Shown: positions 35,040-48,030, numbered from the stretch's first letter. The stretch is 64,000 nucleotides of DNA from Exobasidium rhododendri (GCA_026210745.1 CP110632.1:2417001-2481000); one strand, 5' to 3'. Program-made: numbers and translations. Notes: generated by a model not told the origin, from the letters alone.

Positions 35040-37417
35040 TCACTCCAGCTGCACCTTCTCTCCCGTCTGACGCTCCAACAACGCTGCGTATTGCTCCCAC
35101 TCTGCCATGAGCTGTGTATCAAAGTCAGAATGTCAACAAGTGACAAATGTAAAGTACGCATCGCTCATTCGATCTCGCTCGTTCGCGCACTACTCACCTC
35201 TTGATTTCTCTCAATCATCCCTTGCAACCAGATTTCGGAAGCTTTCTCGAAACCTTGAATTCGATCCCACTCGAAACGATCCATCTCTTCTTTGCATCGC
35301 CTTCCTATCAGATCAAACTCCCTCTTCTGATTCAGGCACTTTGTTTCCACATTGGCCATCTCCTCCAAGAGACTGTTCCATTTTCCGTCATGCATTCGCT
35401 GATTCCCACCCTGGCTTTCCTTCTTGACTTTGTCCTGCTTTGCTTTAGTTTTGCGACACTCCTCTTCCAATTTCTGCCAAATTTGCCAAGCGTCAATTCG
35501 AGTGCTGAATGCCTTCCTTGCACTTCCCACCATCCGCTCAAACTCATATATGACGCTGCCGAAGTCACGTATATCGGCATCTGCTTGGACATCCACCAGC
35601 TCGAACGACCTTCTCTGCACCTCTCCCAGTCCTGCAAAGCATGTAGACAACGATCGAGACAGTGAACTACCAGAGAGCATCATCAGTGAATGACTAAAGT
35701 CGGAGATGGCTCCTGCGACTTCTTTTCGTTGCTGTGCTAGCAAGCTGATCACTCGCACCAGATTCTTGAGCTGTGCTTCAAGGTGGTCCAAGTAGACTTT
35801 CTGCTCATCGAACCACTCATCGCTCTCATGGTATTTGTACGTCGTACCCGTCAAGGACGTCGACCATCCAAAGTATGTCTTCTGCTCCGGCGTAGGCACC
35901 GGTCCTTTCACTTGATCCCTATTCTTTACGTCGGCCTGGAACTGATTGCTTTCTAGGAATAGGATGAAGTCTTCGTCCAGTTGTAGCACTGCATTGTTGG
36001 CAATCTTGTTGATGCAACTCTCTAGACCGTGGCGTCTTGCTTCCACCAGATCAGGGGCAAATCGCCCAATCTTGACCTTTTCCGGAACAGGAGGTATGAA
36101 GATTCCAGCATTGTTGTGAACTAAAGCGGCATGTAGCCATCGAAAGTCATTGTACCTTCTCAAGACAGAGAACTGACTGCTCGTGAATTGAGGAGAGTTT
36201 GTCTTGATGCGTACAGTGTATACGATGTGTGCCGTCATCGGGTCGCCGATCTTTTGAGGGTCTCCCACCCGGATCTGGAAGGTAGGATGCGATGGTGCAG
36301 CAGTGTGTGTTTGACTGCTGGACATGATGGACGTCGCTTCGGGTGGCAGGCTACTACTGCTCCCATCTTTCCCAGGCTGATCGCGTCCTTCTTCTCGCAA
36401 GCCTGCACTACCTTCACCACTACCAAGCCCGTACTCGACTTCCCCATATCCGGCAGCGAAGGGAACTTGCGAGCCTTTCAAGCTGGAATTCCTCGGACTA
36501 GGCTCTCCGTACCCATCAGAGTCTGCGTCACCTCCAGACTTGCCTCTGAAAGACGCTGCTGCGAGGTCGATGCCCAGCAATGACTTGTTGCTCGTATCAA
36601 CGAGAGCAGAAGGAAAGACTCCATGCTCTTCTGTTACCTGAGATGACGCCGGTCTTTTGTGCTCGGAAGAGGTCGCTTGCTCCGACGAGAGAAGAGGATT
36701 CATGCTGTCTTCTGCTTGGTCCCCGCCATTCTCTGTCAAGGATGTACCGGTAGACTCGACGTATGATTGATGGTCTTCACGAGGCGTATTCGGGATTGCC
36801 ACTGCTTGCGATGACAGTATAGAAGGGGCAGGGCTGCTTCTTGCAGATGTAGCAGGAGGCGTGGGTCGGGCTTGTAATGAAGAAAAGCTTGGATTGGGAG
36901 AAGTCGGACCGGTCGACGAAGAGAACGTTCGGGCAGGATGACCACTGACAGAGCCGTCCTCCGACTTTGAAGATGTAGCTACTGGATACGGGTATTCAGA
37001 TGTCGTATGTTGCTTTCCGTCGACCTCTTCTTGCTGCTTTGCGTTCTCCCTTTCCTCGTCATCTCGCTCAGCGTCTCTTTCTTTCTGCTCTCTGCTCTCC
37101 TCCTCTTGAGCCCGCTCTTCTGCGCTTTCTCTTTCCTGCTTGGCGACCTCCTCTTCCTCCTTCAGCAGAAGTCGCTCCTCCTCTCGCTTCTCCTCTTCCT
37201 CCTGCCGTCTCAATTTATTGAGCTTCTCCTCCTCTGCTAATCTTTCAACCTCTTCCTGCCGTCGTTTCTCCTCTAGTCTTCTTTCTTCAGCGGCTCTCTC
37301 TTCTCTTAAACGCCTTTCCTCTTCTTTTTTTCTCGCTTCTTCCTCTTTTCGTAGCACTTCGGCAGCTGCAGCCTCCTCCGCTTCTTTCAGTCTTCTTGCT
37401 CGAGCAGTCGCGGCATA
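35040..37417 (-). CDS. VPS5: Sorting nexin, Vps5/SNX1-like (PX-BAR), 5' end unresolved
   Basis: Retromer-linked membrane-bending protein for endosome-to-Golgi recycling. Exons 37417-35198 and 35111-35040 give 763 residues from the first readable codon after an acceptor (TTTAG) at 37418. An upstream exon with the start codon is needed and was not found; an in-frame stop sits directly before that acceptor. From the left of the protein: ~130 residues of unbroken Glu/Lys/Arg/Ala, a Ser-rich linker, a PX domain (FQIRVGDPQKIGDPMTAHIVY, FSVLRRYNDFRWLHAAL, PPVPEKVKIGRF, coding about 36290-35930) and a Vps5-type BAR domain (DEWFDEQKVYLDHLEAQL onward) ending AEWEQYAALLERQ. PX and BAR closely follow Vps5 rather than Vps17 or Snx4. 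Confidence 0.83.
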
Positions 37418-37526
37418 CTAAAGAATGGAGACCGGACAGAAGAGAATTTCAGTCAATTCGATCGTTGAAAAAAAAGGCAATGCATTGCTTCATGATACAA
37501 GATGACAGAGTGTGCAGCATTCAAGT

Positions 37527-38630
37527 TCACTTTTCATCACGCACCTCCTGCAAATATTCCTTCCACCACTAGCAACGAAAGAGAAGCAGGAAATTTTGTC
37601 AATGTCTGTACGGTACGAAGCATCATGCTACTGCTGTTGCCTAGTCACACTTACGGTTTCAAAGCTGACGCATTCGACATCCACGCCAAGGCCTTTGATG
37701 ACACTCAAGTCCAGCTTGCAGTGTCGAGGTCGAGATGTAGCAGCATTTGGATCCACTTCATATTCCGGCTCGAGATGGTCCGTCTCCGCTACTTCATCAT
37801 TAGCTCGAAGTGCTCGAGCCATGACGAGGCACATGTCGTACTTGGTCATGGCCTCCATAGCGGAAAAGTGAAGGATGGGCGGAATCGACTCGTTGCCATC
37901 AGCAAACTTGGTACAAAGAGCAGACAGAGCCTTAGCAATGTCCGCGACACACGTTGGATATCGAACGGCATTAGCGTCCATCTTCTTTGGCTTTGAGCTT
38001 GATTTTACGGTGAGCGCATCGAGCAGCACGTTGACAGCCGATTCGTCATTGCTCTCTGCTTTACCATACCTGTAGAGGAGGGGATTCATTGTGAATGGTT
38101 AGCCATCGCAAGGTCAGCTTTCTCTACACTACATTCCTCACTCACAAGACTGGCACCCTCAAGCTTGCAGCTCTGCCTTGCAAGCCATTCTCTTTTACGC
38201 CCATTTCGCCCTCCCACTTGCTACGACCATATGCATTGAGCGGGTTGGGTGTGTCGTCTACTTTGTATGGCGGGCTAGTTCCATCAAAGACGTAGTCGGT
38301 ACTGATGTTGATCAGTAGAGGGCAATCAGCTCCTCTTGCCTTGCACCATCGAGCAATGTGACTTGGCACCTCGACATTGAGCACTCTCGAAGCCTCCGGC
38401 GAATTTTCGACAACATCAGGTCTTCTCTCTGCTGCTGTATGAATGATAGCCTGTGGTGAGGTACTGTCAAGGAACTCGTCTACTGCCCTTGTGTCAGTCA
38501 AATCTAGTTTGGTGATCTGTGATGATGTGCGAGTCAGGCCTGTTCCAATGACTTCATGGCCATCCGCTTTGAGCTTCACAACGACTGCTCTCCCCAGCAA
38601 GCCGGAAGCTCCGGTGACTAGGATCTTCAT
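37527..38630 (-). CDS. RmlD-like NAD(P)-dependent reductase, MAT2B-type
   Basis: An extended short-chain dehydrogenase of 313 residues, related to dTDP-4-dehydrorhamnose reductase and to the regulatory beta subunit of methionine adenosyltransferase II. Exons 38630-38146, 38069-37655 and 37568-37527. The Rossmann motif is TGASGLLGRAVV. Then come IIHTAAERRPDVVENSPE, ISTDYVFDGTSPPY, and the YxxxK catalytic pair in NAYGRSKWEGE. The first intron splits RVPVL-YGKAES. The last exon codes only WWKEYLQEVRDEK, the typical C-terminal helix. Because fungi rarely make rhamnose this way, a MAT2B-like NADP(H)-binding regulatory role is more likely than sugar reduction; this is inference. Its stop is about 110 bases before the first readable Vps5 exon. 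Confidence 0.85.
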
Positions 38631-38961
38631 CGATGTGGTGAGCTTAAATGGGGGCGTAGCAACAACACACCCTAGTAAATACTGTCGGTGAGGTGTAGCG
38701 CATGGACGGGGCCACAGGCTTGATCAACTGCTACTAAGCATACTAAAAAAGATTCTCGCGTGCTCGGACGATTTCTCACACTTAGGTATTGAGCAGCCGG
38801 CCAGTGTCGGAGGTAAGGCCGGCTTGAGTAATAATAATCCATCATGAGAATAAAGTTGTTGCGATTTCGCCATTCGCCTTCATTCGTGATCAGCATCAGC
38901 TTTCCCTTCACTCTCAACTACGTGTCTGCAACTCCATCTTCAGTGCCACAGAGAGACCAAA
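38631..38961. promoter_or_regulatory. Divergent promoter region, MAT2B-like / COX17
   Basis: 331 bases between two divergent start codons. No specific element recognised. Confidence 0.5.
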
Positions 38962-39286
38962 ATGCCCGTCGCCATCGCCGCTGCCAATCCTGACACCTCT
39001 CCAAAGGCCGTCAATCCACTCAACCCAACCGGAATAAAGCCGTGAGTGTAAGCTGCTACAAGAGATCGAAGATGGAAAGACGTGCACTCGACGTCACTGC
39101 TAACATCCTCGCCTTCTTCTCTGATTCTCTAGATGCTGCGCCTGCCCAGAGACAAAGTCACTGCGTGATGATTGTTTTTTGAAGTTTGGCCACTCCGTAG
39201 AGGAGCATGGAGAGTCAGCAAGAAAGTGTGAGGAATTGGTCTTATCACATCGAAAGTGCATGGCATCCCTCGGTTTCAAGGTCTGA
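38962..39286 (+). CDS. COX17: Cytochrome c oxidase copper chaperone Cox17
   Basis: Carries Cu(I) in the mitochondrial intermembrane space to Sco1 and Cox11 for cytochrome oxidase assembly. Exons 38962-39041 and 39133-39286 (77 residues). The copper site KPCCAC has Cys28, Cys29 and Cys31. The twin CX9C scaffold is complete: Cys31-x9-Cys41 and Cys59-x9-Cys69, ending CMASLGFKV. The loop between the two helices (Cys41 to Cys59) is 17 residues, longer than the ~10 of the yeast protein, and contains two His. The intron splits the codon just before CCAC. It is convergent with NDUFS8. Confidence 0.95.
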
Positions 39287-39501
39287 GAATGACGCCCTCT
39301 CTTATACGAGGCTACGATGTGCTTCTGGCAGCACAAGAAAGCCTTACAACAAGAAGGGTAACCCAAGTCAGATATATGTAACACCAACATCATCCCTCCC
39401 TCTGTATTTGTTTCAATTTTATTACCACAAAAATTACATTGCCTTTAGAGCGTACAGCATCTGACTATCCCGTCCAGAAGGAAGCACGATTGCGCTTCTC
39501 C

Positions 39502-40584
39502 TTATCGGTAGAGATGATCGGAGTGTAGATTACTTGCATAAGCAGCCTCAGCCCTGTCGCCATTTGCCAAAAGCTTCTCCTTGTTGTAAAGCAGCTCCTC
39601 TCTCCATTCCGTGCTGAATTCTGCATTGGAAGTCTCGACAATAGCATCGACAGGACAGGCCTCTTGACAGTAGCCGCAATAGATGCACTTGGTCATGTCG
39701 ATATCTGGAAGGTAACAGTAGGTAGGAAGGAATGAGCACGCTACTTTTTTCATCGTGAAAGGCTTGGCCGCCGCCACTCCACTACTCGTGCTCACCGTAA
39801 CGAGTCGTGCGTCTAGCTCCATCCTCACGAGGCTCCGACTCAATGGTGATGGCTTGTGCTGGACAAATAGCTTCACACAGCTTGCAAGCTAGTGGCAATC
39901 GCAAAAGTAAGCATCGCTCCATGGCATTCTCCCTCTCGCGCCCCCCAACAATTTTAGTTTTCACTCACCAATACATCTTTCCTCTCCAGTGGGATAACGC
40001 CTTAGTGCATGCTCTCCACGGAATCGGGGACTGATGGGCCCCTTCTCAAATGGGTACATGATCGTATAGGGAGGTCGGAAGAAGTTTTCCAAGATGATCC
40101 ACATCGCTGTTAAGAAGGGGATGAAGGAGACACGAAGGGTCAGACATCATTCCACCGCCACCACATCAATCGCTCAGCAGGCCCACTTACCTCGAAGAAT
40201 TTCTGTGAAAAAGAACAGCTGGCTGGCCTTGTCTAGCGCAGAAGGTCCCTTGGAGTAGTCTGGGTACCTTGTCATCTCCTCCGGGTATTTTGAGTGAATA
40301 GCATCAGCGGATTGGGCAGTCAATGTTGCCATCTCGGTTATACGCTCTTGTGGATCTGGCTGTGACTGTAATTGCGTTGGGCCAGTCGTTGGTTGAGCAA
40401 GAGAGAGGATGCGAGAAGTCGACAAGGCTCGCAGTCCATTGTTACTCTGTGTCTGTAGTAACGAAGATCGAAGACTGGCCCGTACGACTGAAGGGAGATG
40501 GCTGCTAGTGCCAGACGAGGCACCTGCATGCCTGGCCAACGCCATACGTAGCATGCTTCCTCCTGCAGTCCTCATGAGTGTCAT
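39502..40584 (-). CDS. NDUFS8: Mitochondrial complex I 23 kDa iron-sulfur subunit (NDUFS8 / NuoI)
   Basis: Carries clusters N6a and N6b in the quinone-side arm of NADH:ubiquinone oxidoreductase. Exons, minus order: 40584-40191, 40106-39969, 39888-39796 and 39704-39502 (275 residues). The first ~100 residues are Arg/Ser/Ala-rich with few acids, a mitochondrial targeting presequence, longer than usual. The core begins near [15 protein letters not shown] and runs through [28 protein letters not shown]. Both ferredoxin motifs are intact: [12 protein letters not shown] and [16 protein letters not shown]. All three introns fall inside conserved blocks that join cleanly. An upstream ORF on the same strand ends at the start codon. 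Confidence 0.96.
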
Positions 40585-41146
40585 AGTGTCGGTAGCTTAA
40601 GAAGACACACGTAAGGAATACGAAGTGAACTGAGAGACAACGTAAACCTCTAAAAGCAAGGTCTCGAATTTCTGGCCCTACCTGGCTGTCAGCAAAAGTC
40701 CAGTCTACCCAATCAAAAGTACGCGCCGACCGACCTTCGAATGAGAAAGCCATCTCTCTCCGTACACGCTCAAACGCGGCCATACACGGCTTTTAGACGG
40801 TATGAAGATATAGATCCATTTGGTCAGGATGCCTTCTGCCTCTGTGTCCTACTTCGGTAGCATTCTCACACACCATATCATGCCAAAGTTATGCTGCTTC
40901 TTTCCTTGCTCACGCCTAGTAATCGTAGGAGACAGCTCGGTCGCTCACGTGGCGAGGCGTCTGGCAGGTCAAACGAGCGAGCGTGTCGGTGATTTGGCTA
41001 ATTAAGCTACTTAAGTTACCGGCTAGTAACGATCCATCGTTCCATCCAGAGTGGTGATTCAATCGTCCTTATCCCCGATTCCTTGCCATATTCGAGGGCC
41101 AATCTCTTCGGTCGGTCGATGCTGCTGAAGGGAGATAGACTCGATC
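40585..41146. promoter_or_regulatory. Divergent promoter region, NDUFS8 / SGF73, with upstream ORF
   Basis: 562 bases between divergent starts. On the minus strand an ATG at 40783 opens a frame. After removal of a possible 86-base intron (40681-40596), its stop codon TGA overlaps the NDUFS8 ATG. Otherwise no coding signal. Confidence 0.45.
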
Positions 41147-42555
41147 ATGAGCGCGGGACATGCTACTTGGAATGACATTGAGGAGTGTGTCAAAAGTCGT
41201 AAGTGGTGTCTTTCATTTTGCGGTACATGCTGTGCCAAGGAGAAAGTAGATTACTTATTTGAAGTATTACCGCAGCTACACCTTCGCCATCCAAATCGAG
41301 AGCACCAGCATGGCATACTAATGATACCGATGTGACGGACTTCGGCCCTTCAAGGTTGGATGATGATGTAGACGTGGTCGCCTGTCAAGACTGTGGAAAG
41401 CCGGTTCTTCGAGACGCTCTCATATTTCACCATGGTAAGTGCTTTTGACCCGTGCAATGCTCGCAATATTTCTCAGTCAAACTGATCTCAACGACCTGTG
41501 CTTCCTATCGAAGAAAATTGTAAGCTAATCAGAGACATCATTGAGGGAAGGCTAAGTCCAAGTATTATCGAGGAAGAATTAGCCACGTCGAAGAAGAGAA
41601 GGACATCAGAGAGTGAGCATAGAAGTAGAGTGGCGGATCTCAAGAGGCTCCTAGCTGATTCTAGTATTCTTCTACTCTCGATGCAGTCTCTGACATCTCT
41701 GTAGATCCAGTCACGCATCGTCCGACGAAGATGAGCAAGAAGGCGGAGAAGCGACTGGAGATTGAAGCACGTCGACGAGCTCGCGAAGAAGCATCGGAAG
41801 CCAAGAAGAATAAGAAGAAAAAGGCAATCATGTCTGCTCGCAAGAAAGGACCAACGGATGTGGATACACAATGTGGAGTTATCAACGATAAAGGTCTACC
41901 ATGTTCAAGGTCACTCACTTGTAAGTCACATTCAATGGGAGCCAAGAGATCTGTACAAGGAAGATCTCGACCGTACGATGAGCTACTACTAGAATGGCAA
42001 AAGGTTCATAATCCTGCCTTGGTGGCCAAGATAGAAGAAAGGGAAAGAGCAGTAGCTGCATCAAGGGCAGCAGCAGCTGAACGTAAGAATCGTAAGGCGC
42101 TCGAAAAGAAGAAGAGGATACGGAGTAGAGATGAAAGCGCCATGACGGTAGACGCAAACGGTGGCAGCGGAGGTGTTGGCGGGAATCGAAATAATAAAGA
42201 AATCACAAGTCAAAGTGCCGCTAATATTGCTCTGCAAAAGATTCAAGAAGATCCTCACAGCGACATGTTCGCACTTGGTTTCACAGAGGAAGAAATCGAT
42301 GTCGAGATCAAAGACTTGGTCATGGCCATCCGAAGTGCTACGAATAACGAGAGAACAAAAATCTTGCCGCTGGCCCAGCGAAGCTTTTCAGGCCTGTACA
42401 CTAGGAAAAGTCACACTCTACGGGGCTGTCGAGAGCTACTACGGGAAGGTCTTCGGAACAGCTCAAAAGGCGGGCAGTTCACTTCCTTCGATACCCCTTT
42501 TGATGCTAGCAATGCCCCATCTCTCGTTGCAGCTCAAGCCATCGGTACCGCGTAG
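41147..42555 (+). CDS. SGF73: SAGA complex subunit Sgf73 / ataxin-7 homologue (SCA7 domain)
   Basis: Anchors the deubiquitinating module to SAGA in the nucleus. Exons 41147-41198, 41276-41434, 41514-41612 and 41705-42555 (386 residues). An N-terminal atypical zinc finger, with ligands Cys54, Cys57, His69 or His70, and Cys73, sits in [20 protein letters not shown] and is rebuilt from two exons. A Lys/Arg/Glu-rich helix follows, with KKNKKKK as a likely nuclear signal. The SCA7 domain spans about residues 157-204: [40 protein letters not shown]. The C-terminal part, after a Gly/Asn linker, is weakly conserved. Exon 3 was ended at the GTGAGC donor (41613); reading on meets a stop. Confidence 0.92.
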
Positions 42556-42661
42556 TACAGTTTTATAACACAACACACTCTTCATCGCACTGTATAGTAC
42601 TGTCAATGTCATCTATTGCACTCTTGGCTTTTGAGGTAGAAGAAGGAAAAGGGGGCGCTCT

Positions 42662-43990
<1,329 letters not shown>

Positions 43991-44218
43991 TCAGGATGAA
44001 GTGGAGTAAAGAAAGAGAAGAAGACATATGCAGGGCACACCATCCCTCAGCGGCAACCTTTCTTGTGACTAGGACTGTGTGACTAGGAAGAAACACGCGA
44101 GAAGAAAGACGGGACTTTCTGAACATGCATTACATAATCAAGACAGACCGCCTTAAGGGTTGGATAGAAGAAGGAACACTCATGGCACTACCTATTGCTG
44201 AAGGATCATACAAATCAA

Positions 44219-45384
44219 TCACCAGTCGTACTGAGGCTCGAAGCCAAGATCTTTCTTTGCCTTTGAGATGTCCAACAACGTTCCGTTCGGGTGCTCGGTG
44301 GGCGTGTATGGAACATCGGGAAAGACGGCTTTCACAAGCTCTGCGTTTGGCATGCGCATGCAAGTGTTCTGATGCCGAGTTCAATGATACGGCGTCAGTA
44401 TTCACTCATTCCCTACTATCGTTCATCGCGAGACTCACGTTGTTGGCGATCAAGTAGGCGTGATGTCCCTTCATTTTGGAGTTGAGGGACAGCTCAATCG
44501 CTTTAGCACCATCGCGACTGACAACGACGAAACGGAAACATGCTTTAGCAACGATTGAGGTCTCCACTATCTCAGCTTTGAGAGTGTCCTCCGCATCACT
44601 CACGCATCAATGTAGCCCCAGCAATTCCAATATCTCTTCTGTGCGGAATCCTGCCACTGCTCAAAGTCCTTGTACTCTTCTGGCAGCATCACATTACTGA
44701 ACCGTAAGCTCATCAATTTTGTGTCTGGACTCCATCGAGCGTACTGTTCTGCCATCACTTCGCCCACCAATTTACTAAGACTGTATGCACTTTCTGGTCT
44801 GCGTTCGTTTTCTTCCGTGATGGGCAGCTTGGACGGCATCGTAGGATAGAAAGGAATACCGATCAAGGTCTCACTTGAGGCCAAGACAATGTTCGTAATC
44901 TTCAACTTTCTAGCAGCCTCAAGAATGTTGTACGTAGAGGAAACGTTGGTGTTGAATTGAATAGAGCTCGATGATTGACCGGGGCTTGGCATTGCTGCGA
45001 GATGGACAATGGCGTCGATACCGGAATAGGCCATATCGATCTCCATCAACGCCTCCAACACACTGCCCATGTCACTTAGGTTTATCTCGACTAATCTATA
45101 AGCTCCTCCGATTCCAGTCTTACCATCCTCAGCGGCACCAGGTGGACGACGTAGATCGAAGCTGGTCGTGTGGAGGAGTGCAAGGATATGATCAGTGCGC
45201 TGTACTTACTTACCTCACTAGCCCAGCTTACTGACTTGATCACCTCCCACCCTACAGAAGAGAGGTGGTGCACTGCGGCACGACCCAATTTCCCGGAGCC
45301 TCCAGTGACAACGACTCTGGGTTTGCGTGAACCTCTTGGTGCTTCTCCTAATGCGAGCTTTTCAACAAGAGCATCTGTAGACAT
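44219..45384 (-). CDS. NAD-dependent epimerase/dehydratase family protein
   Basis: An extended SDR of 311 residues. Exons, minus order: 45384-45236, 45161-44604, 44517-44439 and 44368-44219. The nucleotide-binding loop is VVVTGGSGKLGRAAV (about residues 24-38). Then IDAIVHLAAMPSPGQ, NVSSTYNILEAARKLKI, and the catalytic YSLSK in ESAYSLSKLVGE. The C-terminal part has YIDARDGAKAIELSL and a final GFEPQYDW. An in-frame ATG at 45411 could add nine residues; 45384 was chosen because it is closest to the fold. Similar fungal proteins act on sugar nucleotides or uronic acids, but the substrate cannot be told from sequence. Confidence 0.85.
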
Positions 45385-46170
45385 TGTGATGGATGTTCTT
45401 GGGCAATCCATGAAGAGCACTTCCTGCCCCCATTTGTCCAGACCCTTCTATGAAGTCTCGCGTCTTAGCTGATATGCAAAACTTCTTCCTCATGTGGAGT
45501 AAGGCAGGCAGGCAAGGCAGCCTTAGCGTACAGAATCAATTGTTCTAGTTTCCTGCAGCAGGGCGCGCGCTCTTCTACCCTTTGCCTGAACGGATTAAAG
45601 TACAATAGTCGCAGTCTCAGAAGATGAAGTCCCTAGCCCAGAGACTGAATGCAAATGATGCCACTACTCTTAAGTGAAGCTGTGGACGCTGTCAGGTCAT
45701 CGATTATCTTGATTTTCAGTCGACTTTTCTTATATCAGGTTGTAGTGTAGTTCCTAACGAGTGATGAGGAAGAACTGGAAAGATGCAAATCAAACCCTCC
45801 TTCACGGCGCATGCTCTCCCACAATAACACCTTGCCGCTATCGGCGCAATCTGCAACCCTCAATGGTAGGATATCCTTGCCGTCAATAATACAGCCACAC
45901 TGTTCTCGCGTGCTCCGTCGGGGATGCTCGTTGAACTAGGAAATCCCTCTGCGAAAGACACAAGACACCGCACCGCCACTCTCATTGACACTTGGTCCGT
46001 GCTGAAAGCAGGAAGGAAGGAAAGGGATTTGACTTGGCGTACTTACTGTATTAATGCACAAAAAGAGTGAAAATTGCTCTTCCTCCCCCTCCTCCCTGTC
46101 CTGCCATTCTTGTTACATTGCTCTCCCTCCCTCGACAGCTCATAGAAAGCGGGCTATCTTCGCAGCTAAG
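45385..46170. promoter_or_regulatory. Divergent promoter region, epimerase / spartin-like
   Basis: 786 bases between divergent starts. No conserved frame seen. An ATG at 46054 is in frame with the spartin-like gene and could add 39 residues, but that extension looks like leader sequence. Confidence 0.45.
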
Positions 46171-47897
46171 ATGGTGAATTATTCAGGTCCAAGCAGTCAA
46201 GACAACGTTCAGGGTGTGTTGGTTCAAGAGATACCTAATGCTAGAGCTGTGCAGCAATTCCATGGAGAAGCCGACGTCGAGCTGGCAAGCGGCGTCATGA
46301 GAGTCCTCCTTGTCACGCTAGATGTTGCTGACCCTTTCCGGGACCAACACCAAAATGAAAAGGCAAGGGCAGTTGATCCTCCAAAGTGAGTGCAGCGTGT
46401 TGTACTCGTTCGGTGGTCTCGCTACTTTGATGACTGACTTTTTCGAGCACAGTACCGATATCTGGGTAGTTCTGGAGATTGGAACCGGCTTCTCCCTTCC
46501 TGTGAAAGCTACCCAGAGTGTTGTCCCCCATCGCTCAACTTCATCCTACGACTTTCCTTCTGCCGACGTTTCAGGCGCATCGATCAAGCTCACGCTTAGT
46601 GGACAGGAGAAGAACTTGAATGCACAATTCGAAGAGCTCCTGGCCGACTACTGTGCCTTTCAAGGCGACGAAAAGGGAAAGGGAACATTTGAGATCATGG
46701 ACGAGAAAGGAGAACTTCTAGGCACGATTGATGGACCTTGGGAACTGCAGGAAGATGCTGGCTTGCATAAGCCGGGATACGAAAAGGACCCTGTTTTAGT
46801 CGAATTGCCAGACGAGAATACTGCTTACAAGGCTGATCAAAAGATCACCATCTCTGCCGCTCCGCGTGATGATCAGAATACCGTACCAGCAACATACCAG
46901 AATGACTGGCTGTTGAAAGGGGCCAATTATGTGTCAAAGACACTTGTGGGCGGTGAGTGTAGGACAGGATTCTGACTGTATTCTTGATGCGCTGACACTA
47001 TTCGTAGGTTCGACTTGGGCGGGCAAGAAAATGATCAACGCCGCTGACTCGTATGTGTCAAGATCGACGCCGCCACTTTCGAGAACGAATTCAGGTAATG
47101 GCACTGAAAAGCAGCCAAGTGTGAATTCTGTCAACACGACCTCGTCAGGCAGACCAGCCATGACGTTTAACCCTAATGTACATGCCACGTCAAGGCAAAT
47201 CAAAGCATTCAGTGGAACTGCGACAAGTGTCAGCAATAGAACACGAGACGCAGTTCTAGGCGTAGCTTCTAAAGTGGGAGATCGCATCGGAAAGACGACT
47301 GGTGTTCAGCAAACGGGAAATCAAGACGGGACAGTGTCACAACCAAAAGGCATTCGCGGCGTACTGAATCGTAGCTTAGTGGCAGCCAACGTTGTTCTGG
47401 ACGGTGTCACAACGAGCGCAGAGCAATTGCTGAAAGATGGAGGCGAAGCGAGTGGTCGAGTCATCGAGCATCGCTACGGATCAGAGGTGAGATCGGAGAA
47501 GCCTACCGCATCTGACCATAATGACAATATTGACGCTGTGAGCTCCGTCTGGGACAGGCACGAGTCATCAGTGGCAATACTGCCTCCGTCGGTCGATCTG
47601 CCTTTGTCATCTACAAGGACATTAACGGAGTCCGTCGTAAGGCGCTGTTGAAGATTGCCAGCGGAACAATCAGAGCCAGAGCGGTACGTTGGTTTTCTTG
47701 TGATGCTGAACAGGGGTGCTGAAATTGCTTCTCGTCCGTCTACTCTGCTCACAAATTCAATCTCTCTTAACGTCATGCAGCCCGACGGCAGCGAAGTGGT
47801 GCTTCAACAGGACTCAAATCAGATTGCAGCGCCAAGTCACACCGACGAAAAGGTACCTTCCTACGAGAGCGTCGACAGCAAGATGAGTAAGCGGTGA
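46171..47897 (+). CDS. Spartin / plant-senescence-domain protein
   Basis: Carries the senescence domain shared by spartin and plant senescence proteins, linked to lipid droplets and lipid transfer at membranes. Exons 46171-46385, 46453-46952, 47008-47486, 47558-47683 and 47781-47897 (478 residues). The N-terminal half reads as the beta-rich part (DVELASGVMRVLLVTLD, TDIWVVLEIGTGFSLPV, DGPWELQEDAGL). The senescence region includes WLLKGANYVSKTLVG, then HATSRQIKAFSGTATSVSNR, GVLNRSLVAANVVLDGV and, after exon 4, SAFVIYKDINGVRRKALLK. The acceptor at 47558 was chosen because it alone keeps frame into this last block. A GTGAGC donor overlaps the final codon, so a further 3' exon is possible but not supported. 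Confidence 0.8.
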
Positions 47898-48030
47898 GCT
47901 TATTACTTATTAACCTTAAGCAACAACCACCTACCCGTGTGTGCCCATGCAACATACCACCTCCTCTAAATTATTGATATTTATTGCTTCTCTTATAGTG
48001 CTGCTGTCTCTTGTCTCGTGTGCTGTTGAG

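Noticed and set aside
37007-37421. Plus-strand Ser/Leu-rich frames opposite the Vps5 charged helix
   Set aside because: Antisense readings of GAG/GAA codons produce CTC/TTC-rich frames; not genes.
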